Positions 7,061-13,955 of a stretch of DNA of 13,955 nucleotides are shown here, piece by piece. Made by a program: the position numbers and the translations under genes. A model generated the notes under the pieces. That model ran no database searches. It saw only the letters and a program-made list of their open reading frames with translations, and had not been told where the DNA came from. How positions within the stretch are numbered: the stretch's first letter is position 1; each line of letters begins with the position of its first letter. Origin of the DNA: F1-20-MAGs016 sp046086245 (GTDB lineage Bacteria; Planctomycetota; Planctomycetia; Pirellulales; UBA1268); NCBI GenBank assembly GCA_046086245.1, contig JBJSXB010000163.1, positions 1 to 13,955 on the forward strand. The letters run 5' to 3'.

Positions 7061-7357
7061 TCACGACTTTTTCACGCCCGCCTTGAACTCGTCGAGCGAC
7101 ACCTTCTTGTCGGCGTTCGTGTCGAGCCGCGCGAAGCGTTTGTCGGCGTTCTCGAGCTGCTTGTCCTTGAGCTTCGCCTTGAACTCGGTGATCGACAGGA
7201 AACCGTCGCCGTCGGTGTCCTTGCGTTTGAACGTCTTTTCGGGATCGGGGGCCTTCTTGCCCTGGACCGGCGTCGCGACGACCGGCATCGCGGCGACCGC
7301 GACGAGGGGGCCGGTCGCGACGGCGGCCGACAGCAGGAGACGGATGAACAACGGCAT
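7061..7357 (-). CDS. Small exported EF-hand calcium-binding protein
   Basis: 98 residues. A signal peptide (MPLFIRLLLSAAVATGPLVAVAA) leads to a Lys/Asp-rich mature part with two EF-hand loops. Loop 1 at 47-58 reads DTDGDGFLSITE. Loop 2 at 79-90 reads DTNADKKVSLDE. Positions 1, 3, 5, 9 and 12 of each have oxygen-bearing side chains, so both should bind calcium. The start at 7357 is preceded by GAGG at suitable distance; the frame extends further upstream but only as low-complexity sequence. Small exported EF-hand proteins beside PSCyt2/DUF1501 genes are common in planctomycetes, and this one heads the presumed operon. Likely a calcium sensor or buffer outside the cytoplasm; partner unknown. 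Confidence 0.85.
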   Translation of the reverse strand: MPLFIRLLLSAAVATGPLVAVAAMPVVATPVQGKKAPDPEKTFKRKDTDGDGFLSITEFKAKLKDKQLENADKRFARLDTNADKKVSLDEFKAGVKKS

Positions 7358-7493
7358 GGCGATGCCCTCGGGAAGTTCCGCTGAAAAAACGGAGACGGGA
7401 GTGTGACGGCCCGATGGTTCAAACGGCCCGCCGGGTGGCAGGTTGCGTGATCGCCGTCGGAATCGCCATTGTCCGGTGCCGCGCGGGCCGGGC

Positions 7494-8651
7494 TCAAGCC
7501 TGGTTTTCACCCCGGAACGCCCGCCGCAACCGCCGCAAGGCCTCCTCGAGCCGCGCCGTCGGGCAGGCCATGTTGAGCCGTACGAATCCCGGTGCGCCAA
7601 AGTCGCGGCCGTCGGACGTGCCCAAACCCGCCGCCACGCACGCCGCCTGCGGATCGGCGACCCCGGTGCCGCGGCAATCGATCCAGGCCAGATAGGTGGC
7701 ATGTGGTGGAACGCAGGACAAGCCGGGAATGGCGGCGACGGTGTCGAGCACCAAGCGGCGGTGCGCGCGGATCAGGGCCACCAGTCGCCGCCGCCAGCTC
7801 TCCCCGTGCCGCCAGGCCGCCTCGGCGGCGGCGTAGCCGAGCGGATTGACCATCGGCAACAGACCCCCCCCGGCGGCGCGCCAGCGATGCCGCGCGTCGG
7901 CGTCGGGCACGATCGCGGCGGCACAGCACAAGCCGGCGATGTTCCACGTTTTCGACGGGGCGACCAGGGTGATCGCGCACCGGGCCGCCGGATGGTCGAG
8001 GCTGGCGAAAGGAACGTGCCGCCGGGCGTCGTCGTCGAGGACGAGGTCGCACCAGATCTCGTCGCTGATCACGGTCAGGCCGCGGCGCTCGGCGAGGTCG
8101 GCGATGCGAGTCAGATCGTCCCGCGAAAATACGGTTCCGGTGGGATTGTGGGGATGGCAGAGCCAGAGGAGTTTCGCGCGCGGCGTGATCGCGTCTGCCA
8201 AGGCCTCGTGGTCGATCACCCAGCGCGCGCCGTCGCCCGCCAACGGCACGCGCACCAGCCCCCGCCCCGCCATCCCCGGCAGGGTGAGAAACGGCGGGTA
8301 GACCGGCGTCAGCGAGACGATGTCGTCCCCCGGTGCCGCGAGCAAGCGGGCGGTGACCGCCAGTCCGGAGACGACGCCGGTGATGCCGATCACGTGGGTG
8401 GGATCGATCGTCCAGCCGTGCTGCCGGTGGAGGTGATCGGCCAGGCTGGGCGCGAACCCGGGGGGATCGGCCGTGTAGCCGAAGACTCCGTGCTCGACCC
8501 GTTCGTGGATGGCGGCGAGCACTTCCGGATCGGTGCGGAAGTCCATGTCGGCGACCCACACCGGCAGGATGTCCCGGTCGGGCCACCGGTCCCATTTCTC
8601 GGACCCGGTGCCGCGGCGATCGGGGCAATCGGCGAAGGCGGGGTCGATCAT
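7494..8651 (-). CDS. MalY/PatB-type PLP-dependent aminotransferase / cystathionine beta-lyase
   Basis: 385 residues, the normal length for fold-type I class I/II enzymes of the MalY/PatB group. These cleave C-S bonds (cystathionine or cysteine conjugates to a thiol, pyruvate and ammonia) or transaminate. Markers: VWVADMDF at ~31-38, typical of this subgroup; GITGVVSGL; Tyr118 (PVYPPF), which stacks near the cofactor; HNPTG with Asn169; Asp197 in ISDEIWCDL, which binds the pyridine nitrogen; the Schiff-base Lys234 in APSKTWNIAG; and the C-terminal FVRLNMACP with the carboxylate-binding Arg. One oddity: relatives usually read SDEIHxDL, and here Trp replaces the His. No signal peptide, so cytoplasmic. 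The ATG at 8651 has only a weak ribosome site but matches the family start. Divergent from the sigma factor gene, 133 bases away. The exact substrate cannot be told from sequence. Confidence 0.88.
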   Translation of the reverse strand: MIDPAFADCPDRRGTGSEKWDRWPDRDILPVWVADMDFRTDPEVLAAIHERVEHGVFGYTADPPGFAPSLADHLHRQHGWTIDPTHVIGITGVVSGLAVTARLLAAPGDDIVSLTPVYPPFLTLPGMAGRGLVRVPLAGDGARWVIDHEALADAITPRAKLLWLCHPHNPTGTVFSRDDLTRIADLAERRGLTVISDEIWCDLVLDDDARRHVPFASLDHPAARCAITLVAPSKTWNIAGLCCAAAIVPDADARHRWRAAGGGLLPMVNPLGYAAAEAAWRHGESWRRRLVALIRAHRRLVLDTVAAIPGLSCVPPHATYLAWIDCRGTGVADPQAACVAAGLGTSDGRDFGAPGFVRLNMACPTARLEEALRRLRRAFRGENQA

Positions 8652-8706
8652 CGCGGCAACGGGGTGGCGGCGGCGGACGACGGGCAGGGCACAATGACCG
8701 CTCGGT

Positions 8707-8731
8707 TGTAACAGATCGGACCGGCCGCCGT
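8707..8731 (+). promoter_or_regulatory. Candidate ECF-sigma promoter upstream of the sigma factor gene
   Basis: TGTAAC at 8707-8712, then a 16-base spacer, then CGT at 8729-8731. This fits the AAC-N16/17-CGT pattern shared by many ECF sigma promoters, for example the sigma-W form TGAAAC-N16-CGTA. It would start transcription near 8740, about 45 bases before the sigma factor ATG, consistent with autoregulation. Short motifs can occur by chance. Confidence 0.4.
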
Positions 8732-8784
8732 GATTGCGGTGGAGGAGCGCGGTCGCCCTCCGGACCGGTCGCGAGGAACGCGCG

Positions 8785-9360
8785 ATGGATCCCCCGCCGG
8801 ATCGGACGCGATGGGTGCTGGCGCTGCTCGATGCCCACGAGCAGGCGCTGATGCGCTACGCGTGCCGATTGGTGGGAGATGCCGATACGGCCCGCGACGC
8901 CGTCCAGCACGCGTTCGTGCAACTCTGCGGCGAGTCGCCGGACACGCTCGGCGACCGCGCGGTGCCCTGGTTGTTCCGCGTGTGCCGCAATCGCGCGATC
9001 GACCATCTCCGCCGCCGGGGACGCGAATGCAGCTTCGACGACCTCGCCATGGAGTCCCGCCCGATGCATGCCACGCAGCAGCCCACGACCCGCGAGGCAG
9101 ACCCGGCCACACACGCCGAGTCGGTCGACCTGGCGGCGCTCGTCCGCGGTCTCGTCGCCGGCCTTCCCCGTCTCCAGGCGGAAACACTCGAGTTGTGGTC
9201 GGCGGGGCTGTCGTACGGGGAGATCGCCTCCATCACCGGCAAGACCGAAGGCCACGTTCGCGTCCTCGCCCATCGCGGCCTGATGGCGCTCCGCAGCCAC
9301 GCTCGCATCCGTGCGATCCTCGCCCCGGCGGCGGTCTCGCCACCCACTCCCGCCCGCTAG
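8785..9360 (+). CDS. ECF-type RNA polymerase sigma factor
   Basis: 191 residues. Region 2 (~15-80) includes ALMRYACRLVGDADTARDAVQHAFVQLC, the core-binding and -10 recognition helices, ending in PWLFRVCRNRAIDHLRR. Region 4 (~115-172) has the helix-turn-helix that reads the -35 element, LSYGEIASITGKTEGHVRVLAHRG. There is no region 1 or 3, as in group 4 sigma factors. The ATG at 8785 is chosen because GAGG lies eight bases upstream; a TTG at 8734 would add 17 poorly conserved residues. It redirects RNA polymerase to a stress or envelope regulon. The next gene starts 39 bases downstream and has an anti-sigma-like N-terminus, so the two are almost surely one operon and a regulatory pair. The linker between regions is long and His/Gln/Thr-rich (~82-112). 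Assignment is firm; the signal is unknown. Confidence 0.92.
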   Translation: MDPPPDRTRWVLALLDAHEQALMRYACRLVGDADTARDAVQHAFVQLCGESPDTLGDRAVPWLFRVCRNRAIDHLRRRGRECSFDDLAMESRPMHATQQPTTREADPATHAESVDLAALVRGLVAGLPRLQAETLELWSAGLSYGEIASITGKTEGHVRVLAHRGLMALRSHARIRAILAPAAVSPPTPAR

Positions 9361-9399
9361 TCAGCCCACGCCCCCCGCCATCCCACCGAGAGAGCACCG

Positions 9400-11907
9400 A
9401 TGACCACCGACGACCGGCGACCCGAGCGCTCCGATCGGCCAGAGAGCGTCGATCCGCGCGAGGAGACGGCGAGTTTGCTGACGGCACTGGCGCTCGACGA
9501 GCTCGCGGGGGAGGAACGCGAGCGACTGGTCGCCATGCTGGCCCAAGCCGGCGCGGCTCCGCAGCGCCGCCATGTCGAGGAGGCACGGGCCCTGGCGGCC
9601 CTGTTGCGCGCTGGCCGCCCCGCCGGCAGGCCGACTGCGGCGGTGCGTGCGGCGGTGATCGCGGCGCTGGAAGCGCGACGGGCGACGGCCGCGCCCGAAC
9701 CCGGGCCGGCGACTCGGCCGGCATCGTCGTCGCGGCGCCGTTGGCCGTGGCTGGTGGCGCTGGGGGCGGTCGCGGCGAGCCTGCTGACGGTGGTCGCCAT
9801 CAACCGCCCGAGCGAAGCGCCGCGCCAGGTGGCCAAGCTGGCGCCGCCCCCGCGTGCCGAGGCCTCCGCCCCCGCCTCCGGCGGCGACGAGTCGCGCGTG
9901 GTCGCCACGGCCACCGGGGCGGCATCGGCCACGCGGGCGGCGGGCGCCGCGACCCCCGCGTCCTCCTCCACCGACACGTCGTCCCTCGCCGCTGCGGCGA
10001 CCGACGGTCCCGCACCCCAAGCCAGCGCGGAGCCGGCCGCGCCGACCGCCGCCGTGCCGCCGGTGCTGGAAACCGCCGGCAAGGGACTCGTGTTCGGTTT
10101 CCGCGGCGGAGTGTCCGGCGCCGCGCGCTCCGACGGCGCGGTGCCCGGCGCGGCAACCGTGAGCGAATCGCTCGCCGCCAACGAAGCCCCCCGCGAGGCC
10201 GGGGCATCGACCGCGGGGGGAGCGAATCCCGCCGCATCGCGCGGGACGACCGGGGGCGCACCGTCTGTTGCCGCGGGGGGCGGTCGGTTCATGAGCCATG
10301 GGGCAGTGCCGTCGGCGGCCCCCACCGCACCCGGCATCACCGGTTCGGAGGCCCTTCTCGACGAGGTGAGGGCATCCACGGTCATGGGCATCGTCGGCCC
10401 GGCGGTCGCTGATCCGCCCATGGTCCCGGACCGATTCCCGGGCCCACGTCCCGGCGGCGGTCGCGGTGCGGGAGGGGAGCGCTACGCGCGGTTCGTGGAG
10501 AACCCGTTCCTCGACCCGCAGGCGGCGCCGCTTTCGACCTTCTCGGTCGACGTCGACACCGCCTCCTACGCGATCGTGCGCCGCTTTCTCACCGCCGGCC
10601 GGCGTCCCCCGCCCGATGCGGTGCGGCTCGAGGAGATGCTCAATACCTTCCGCTATGCCGATCCCCCGCCGGCCGTGGACGGCGATCCGTTCGCCGTCCG
10701 CCTCGAGACGGCGGCCTGCCCGTGGAAGGACGGACACCGCCTCGTTCGCATCGGCATCAAGGGTCGGGAGATCGCCGCCGCGGCGCGGCCGGCGGGCAAC
10801 CTCGTGTTTCTCATCGACGTCTCGGGGTCGATGCGCGACGGCGACAAGCTGCCGTTGGTGAAGCAGGCACTGGGGATGCTCGTCGATCGGCTCCGCGAGG
10901 ATGACACGGTCTCGATCGTCACCTACGCCGGCGCCGCTGGACTGCGCCTGTCCGCCACGGGAGGGCACCGCCCCGACGTGATCCGCGGCGCCATCGACTC
11001 GCTGCACGCCGGTGGGTCGACGCACGGCAGCGCCGGGATCGCGATGGCGTACGACGAGGCGCGCAAGCACTTCATCACGCGGGGCATCAACCGGGTGATC
11101 CTCTGCACCGACGGTGATCTCAACGTCGGGATCACCGACGACGAGGAGTTGGTGGCGCTGGTCCGCGAGCGTGCGCGGGAGGGCACGTTCCTCACCGTGC
11201 TCGGATTCGGGCAGGGTAACCTCCAGGACGAGAAGATGGAGAAGCTCGCCGACCGGGGCAACGGACTCTACGCGTACGTCGATTCGCTGCGCGAGGCGCG
11301 CAAGGTGCTCGTCGAACAGCTCACCGGCTCGACGATGACGATCGCCAAGGACGTGAAGATCCAGGTGGAGTTCAACCCCGCGCACGTCGCCTCCTATCGG
11401 TTGCTCGGCTACGAGAACCGCGTGATGGCGGCGCGCGATTTCGCCGACGACGCCAAGGACGCCGGTGATATCGGTGCCGGCCACGGGGTGACGGCGCTCT
11501 ACGAATACGTCCCGACCGTCGCCGCCGATGCCCCCGCCGGGTTGAAATACCAGCCCCGGCGGTCGGCCCGCCCGCGGGCATCGGACGATCCCCCGGCATC
11601 GCCAGAGCTGCTGACGGTCAAGCTGCGATTCAAGGAGCCGGCGGCAGACGTCAGCGTGGTCCGCGAGTTGCCGCTGATCGACGGCGGCGGATCGTTCGAC
11701 TCCGCCTCCGACGATCTCCGGTTCGCGGCGGCGGTGGCCTCGTTCGGGATGCTCCTGCGCGACAGCGCCCATGCCGGCACCGCGACCCTTTCGCAGGTGG
11801 CGGAGGTCGCCGGAGGGGCGCTCGGCGACGATCCCGGCGGCCTGCGCGCCGAGTTCCTCGATCTGGTCCGCCGGGCCGCCGGCGCGGCGGGCGGCGATCG
11901 GGACTGA
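9400..11907 (+). CDS. Membrane-anchored von Willebrand factor A protein with anti-sigma-like N-terminus (YfbK-like)
   Basis: 835 residues in four parts. Residues ~20-95 (LLTALALDELAGEERERLVAML) resemble the ALGELD-ER segment at the start of anti-sigma proteins, but without a zinc HxxxCxxC motif. One transmembrane helix lies at ~115-134, after SRRRW. A ~220-residue Ala/Pro/Ser/Gly linker (~140-360) follows. Then comes the YfbK-type core: the vWF N-terminal domain (YARFVENPFLDP...FSVDVDTASYA) and the VWA domain at ~465-645. The MIDAS metal site is intact: Asp473-x-Ser475-x-Ser477 (DVSGSM), Thr541 and Asp571 (CTDGDLN). The C-terminal ~190 residues match the DUF3520 region, including ALYEYVP. Known: MIDAS VWA domains bind ligands through a divalent cation. 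Inferred: the outside domain senses or binds something, and the inside segment holds the sigma factor encoded just upstream. Family is firm; the anti-sigma role is inferred. Confidence 0.88.
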   Translation: MTTDDRRPERSDRPESVDPREETASLLTALALDELAGEERERLVAMLAQAGAAPQRRHVEEARALAALLRAGRPAGRPTAAVRAAVIAALEARRATAAPEPGPATRPASSSRRRWPWLVALGAVAASLLTVVAINRPSEAPRQVAKLAPPPRAEASAPASGGDESRVVATATGAASATRAAGAATPASSSTDTSSLAAAATDGPAPQASAEPAAPTAAVPPVLETAGKGLVFGFRGGVSGAARSDGAVPGAATVSESLAANEAPREAGASTAGGANPAASRGTTGGAPSVAAGGGRFMSHGAVPSAAPTAPGITGSEALLDEVRASTVMGIVGPAVADPPMVPDRFPGPRPGGGRGAGGERYARFVENPFLDPQAAPLSTFSVDVDTASYAIVRRFLTAGRRPPPDAVRLEEMLNTFRYADPPPAVDGDPFAVRLETAACPWKDGHRLVRIGIKGREIAAAARPAGNLVFLIDVSGSMRDGDKLPLVKQALGMLVDRLREDDTVSIVTYAGAAGLRLSATGGHRPDVIRGAIDSLHAGGSTHGSAGIAMAYDEARKHFITRGINRVILCTDGDLNVGITDDEELVALVRERAREGTFLTVLGFGQGNLQDEKMEKLADRGNGLYAYVDSLREARKVLVEQLTGSTMTIAKDVKIQVEFNPAHVASYRLLGYENRVMAARDFADDAKDAGDIGAGHGVTALYEYVPTVAADAPAGLKYQPRRSARPRASDDPPASPELLTVKLRFKEPAADVSVVRELPLIDGGGSFDSASDDLRFAAAVASFGMLLRDSAHAGTATLSQVAEVAGGALGDDPGGLRAEFLDLVRRAAGAAGGDRD

Positions 11908-11910
11908 CCG

Positions 11911-13170
11911 TCAGTCGTCGGCGTGGCGATCCAGTGCCGCCAGCCCGGTGTCGTCGGGCATGCCGAGGCGATCGATCGCGACGATCGAGCCCCCGTGGAG
12001 CACCACCGCGGTGGCGATCGCGCCGACGAGATCGTCGTCGCGGGCGGCGGGCAGATCGCCGGTGAGCGAGTGATCGACGGCGCGGGCGGCGGTGAAGGCG
12101 ACGGCGCCGGTGTCGCGGTCGAGAACCCCGGGGATGCACCGTCCCGATTCCACCAGCAGCGTGTCCACCCGGCCGGCGACCGCGGCCCGCGCGATCGTGG
12201 CGACGTCGGTCGAGCCGCGCCCGTGGGCCCGAAAGGTGCGGAACCGATCGACGAGCGCGGCGGCCTCGGCGGCGCGCTTCCGCTCGACGAGCGGCCGCAC
12301 CAGCGCGGCGAGCCGCTCGGTCGGCATCCGAGCCGGATCGAGGGGGAGGCTGTCCGCGATCGCGCGGCGATCACCGATGACGGCACGAAACATCGCCGCC
12401 GCCTCGGGAAGGGCGGCGACCACCAGCGGCGGGCCGTCGGGATCCTCGACCGCTTCGGCGACCGCGCGGAAGAAGCGTTCGCTGTCGGCGCGGGTGCCCT
12501 CTTCCCTGGCGCCGGCACCGCCGTGCAGCGTGCCGCCGCTGCCCAGGCTCCTCCGCACGCGATGCGGCTCGGCGGCTTCCACGTCGATGACGGCGTCACG
12601 GTGGAGCACGCCGCCGTCGGCCGCCGCGCTGCCCGGGAACGGGGTGGGCAGCAGGCCCGCCGGACCGATCGCGAACAGCCGTGCCTCGCGGGTGCTGAGG
12701 GCCAGCACACGGCAGTGCGGCGCCGTGGCGGCGATGCGCAGCAGATCGGCGACGAAAAAACGATCACCGACCTGCGCCCGCGCCGGCACCGGTTCCTCGA
12801 GGACGAACACCGTCGCCGCGCCGTCGGCGGCCAGCACGACCAGCCCGTCGTGGACATGCTCCCAGAACGGGCGATGGCACGCCAGCGCCTCCAGCGGCGC
12901 CAGCCACGGCGTCGCGTCGTCGCCTGGATGCGCGGCGGCCAGTGCCCGCTGGACCGCCTCGAGCAGGTGGTGGAAGCGCAGGCGATCGACGCGGTGGTCC
13001 GGCGCACGGCGCTCGGTGGGCAGCGACAGCGAGATGCACGGGGGGCGGTGGGGGATGAGCAGGGGCCGCAGCGCTCCGAGCGAGACCGGCGAAAACACCA
13101 CGCCGGGAATGATCGTGCCGCCGGGACCACTGCGGGAGAGATTGCCCGGGGCGAGCAGGGAAGGGGGCAT
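11911..13170 (-). CDS. baeRF-family (release-factor-like, eRF1 domain 2/3-related) protein
   Basis: 419 residues, cytoplasmic. It resembles the bacterial/archaeal release-factor-like group, probably baeRF family 3. Markers: PPCISLSLPTERRAPDHRVD at ~43-62; HVHDGLVVLAAD at ~105-116; VGDRFFVADLL at ~134-144; RVLALSTREARLF at ~154-166; a middle LVVAALPEAAAMFRAV (~249-264); and a C-terminal RAAVAGRVDTLLVESG (~328-343) like the eRF1/Pelota-type domain. These proteins are predicted from comparative genomics to act on stalled ribosomes or translation, but experimental evidence is sparse. The start at 13170 has GGAG seven bases upstream; an extension to 13266 is Arg-rich and has no ribosome site. The stop codon lies only three bases from that of the convergent VWA gene. 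The family is assigned from motif layout, so moderate confidence; the function is a prediction. Confidence 0.75.
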   Translation of the reverse strand: MPPSLLAPGNLSRSGPGGTIIPGVVFSPVSLGALRPLLIPHRPPCISLSLPTERRAPDHRVDRLRFHHLLEAVQRALAAAHPGDDATPWLAPLEALACHRPFWEHVHDGLVVLAADGAATVFVLEEPVPARAQVGDRFFVADLLRIAATAPHCRVLALSTREARLFAIGPAGLLPTPFPGSAAADGGVLHRDAVIDVEAAEPHRVRRSLGSGGTLHGGAGAREEGTRADSERFFRAVAEAVEDPDGPPLVVAALPEAAAMFRAVIGDRRAIADSLPLDPARMPTERLAALVRPLVERKRAAEAAALVDRFRTFRAHGRGSTDVATIARAAVAGRVDTLLVESGRCIPGVLDRDTGAVAFTAARAVDHSLTGDLPAARDDDLVGAIATAVVLHGGSIVAIDRLGMPDDTGLAALDRHADD

Positions 13171-13280
13171 CGGGGATCTCCGAAAAGCACCGGCGACCCT
13201 GCCCCGGGGCGGCCGACGAGCGGTCAGCCCGGTTCGATTGTTCCGCCGGCAGTGTCGCGCGGCCAACCACTCGACCCACG

Positions 13281-13303
13281 TGTCGCCGAACCGTCGGCGG
13301 ACA
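13281..13303 (-). terminator. Candidate terminator hairpin after the lipoprotein gene
   Basis: CGCCGA (13284-13289) and TCGGCG (13294-13299) pair around the loop ACCG. TGT and ACA extend the stem across one bulged G to nine pairs. It begins 24 bases past the lipoprotein stop on the minus strand. No T tract follows, so it could stabilise the transcript end rather than terminate it. Confidence 0.35.
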
Positions 13304-13326
13304 GTTGGGCGGCGGCGCGGCGGCGA

Positions 13327-13713
13327 TCACTCGTGATGGCATTCGACGATCCGTGTCACCCCCGGCAGTTCCGCGAGGCGTTCGAGGACCTCGCGCCATC
13401 GCGGTTGGTGCGTGCTGCCGATGCACAGGCACTCCCCGGGCCCGGCGCCGATCCGCCCCCGCGATCCCGGCATGAACTCGACCGACCGGTCGATGTGGCG
13501 GACGGCGCGGCGCCGTGCCGGAGTGTCGGGGATCGCGAACTCGTAGGAGACCGCCACCTTGCCGGCGGCGGACCCGCGCAACCCATCGTCGTCGATGGTG
13601 GCGACGTCGATCTCGACGAGGGCCCGGGGCCGCGGGCTCGGTCCACACCCGGCCACGACGGCCAGGGCCACCGTCGGCCGCCATGCGTCCCGCCGCGACG
13701 TTTTCGGCCGCAT
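13327..13713 (-). CDS. Small Cys/His-containing lipoprotein, function unknown
   Basis: 128 residues. The basic N-terminus (MRPKTSRRDAWR) and short hydrophobic stretch VALAVVAGC end in a lipobox (Val-Ala-Gly-Cys23), so signal peptidase II processing and lipid anchoring are predicted. The mature part has a beta-rich beginning (ALVEIDVATIDDD, VAVSYEFAIPD), then HIDRSVEFMPGSRGRIGAG, the compact motif GECLCIGSTHQPRW (Cys95, Cys97, His102) and a helix VLERLAELPGVTRI, with a closing Cys125-His126-His127. The clustered Cys and His could bind a metal or form a disulphide. The ATG at 13713 is picked for GGAG nine bases upstream and for correct signal layout; the ATG at 13758 lacks a ribosome site. I recall similar uncharacterised planctomycete proteins but can name no family. 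The baeRF gene lies 156 bases downstream on the same strand. Confidence 0.72.
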   Translation of the reverse strand: MRPKTSRRDAWRPTVALAVVAGCGPSPRPRALVEIDVATIDDDGLRGSAAGKVAVSYEFAIPDTPARRRAVRHIDRSVEFMPGSRGRIGAGPGECLCIGSTHQPRWREVLERLAELPGVTRIVECHHE

Positions 13714-13955
13714 CACCCGGTCTCCCACGCTCCGCCGGAAGCTCGTATCGGCCGCCATCGTAGCCCGGCGCGCCACCACGGTCCTTGACGGCGTCCGTGT
13801 CGGCCGTGCGCGGGGGGGGTGGCAGAAGGTTGCGGATCTGCCGGTCGTTCCGTCTGCGCGTTCCGGGAAGGGGGCGGTCCATCGCGGGGGAGCGGACGGT
13901 CGAAACATCCTCCGGGAAATGGTCGTGCCGAGGGTGCCCCTGTCGAGGGAGCGAT
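13714..13955. other. Upstream stretch at the right edge, no gene recognised
   Basis: 242 bases reaching the window end. The minus strand stays open to 13908, but that translation is Arg/Pro/Thr-rich with no signal or domain, and the convincing start lies at 13713. A run of eight G occurs at 13812-13819. It presumably carries the lipoprotein promoter, though no clear -35/-10 pair was seen. Confidence 0.4.

Noticed and set aside
9361..11772. Long open frame antisense to the VWA gene
   Set aside because: Its translation is His/Arg/Gly-rich without domains. Such frames arise opposite GC-rich coding DNA, and the plus-strand product has clear conserved domains.
11923..13788. Long plus-strand frame opposite the baeRF and lipoprotein genes
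   Set aside because: The composition is Arg/Gly/Ala-rich with no domain, and both minus-strand genes have ribosome sites and recognisable features.
13812..13819. Run of eight G as a possible phase-variable tract
   Set aside because: It lies in no supported gene and too far from the lipoprotein start to be a spacer between promoter elements; one short run in GC-rich DNA is not evidence.

Overview
The window is GC-rich genomic DNA with all the marks of a planctomycete (Planctomycetota, probably of the Pirellula/Gemmata type). The best evidence is the paired PSCyt2/PSD1 (DUF1549/DUF1553) and DUF1501 genes. Further support comes from an ECF sigma factor next to a membrane-anchored VWA protein with an anti-sigma-like N-terminus, and from an RTX-calpain protein. 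No RNA gene, insertion sequence, phage gene or CRISPR array was found. It reads as an ordinary chromosomal segment.

Layout, left to right. (1) Positions 1-998 (+) hold the 3' end of a secreted protein with RTX calcium-binding repeats followed by a complete calpain (C2) cysteine protease domain. It converges on (2) an exported FKBP-type prolyl isomerase (1087-1557, -). (3) Aminopeptidase P (1637-2929, -) and (4) a 147-residue single-span membrane protein with a Pro/Gln/Tyr-rich tail (3034-3477, -) follow. The leader of the latter is strongly structured, and its ribosome binding site lies inside a perfect 8-bp hairpin. (5) An apparent minus-strand operon, transcribed EF-hand protein (7061-7357), PSCyt2/PSD1 protein (5017-7017), DUF1501 protein (3672-5006). 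(6) A MalY/PatB-type PLP enzyme (7494-8651, -). (7) Divergently, an ECF sigma factor (8785-9360, +) and an 835-residue VWA protein (9400-11907, +), preceded by a candidate ECF-type promoter. (8) Convergent with these, a baeRF-family protein (11911-13170, -) and a small Cys/His-containing lipoprotein (13327-13713, -).

How the genes fit together. The sigma/VWA pair looks like a self-contained envelope signalling unit: sigma factor in the cytoplasm, anti-sigma-like segment and transmembrane helix in the partner, and a metal-dependent adhesion-type VWA domain outside. The EF-hand/PSCyt2/DUF1501 cluster is a lineage-typical exported set of unknown function. The FKBP, calpain and lipoprotein also act outside the cytoplasm. 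Aminopeptidase P, the PLP enzyme and the baeRF protein are cytoplasmic.

The most unusual signals are the SD-sequestering leader of the small membrane protein, the fused anti-sigma-like/VWA architecture and the candidate autoregulatory ECF promoter. I saw no clearly novel defence or mobile system. All assignments are from reading the sequence; no searches were run.
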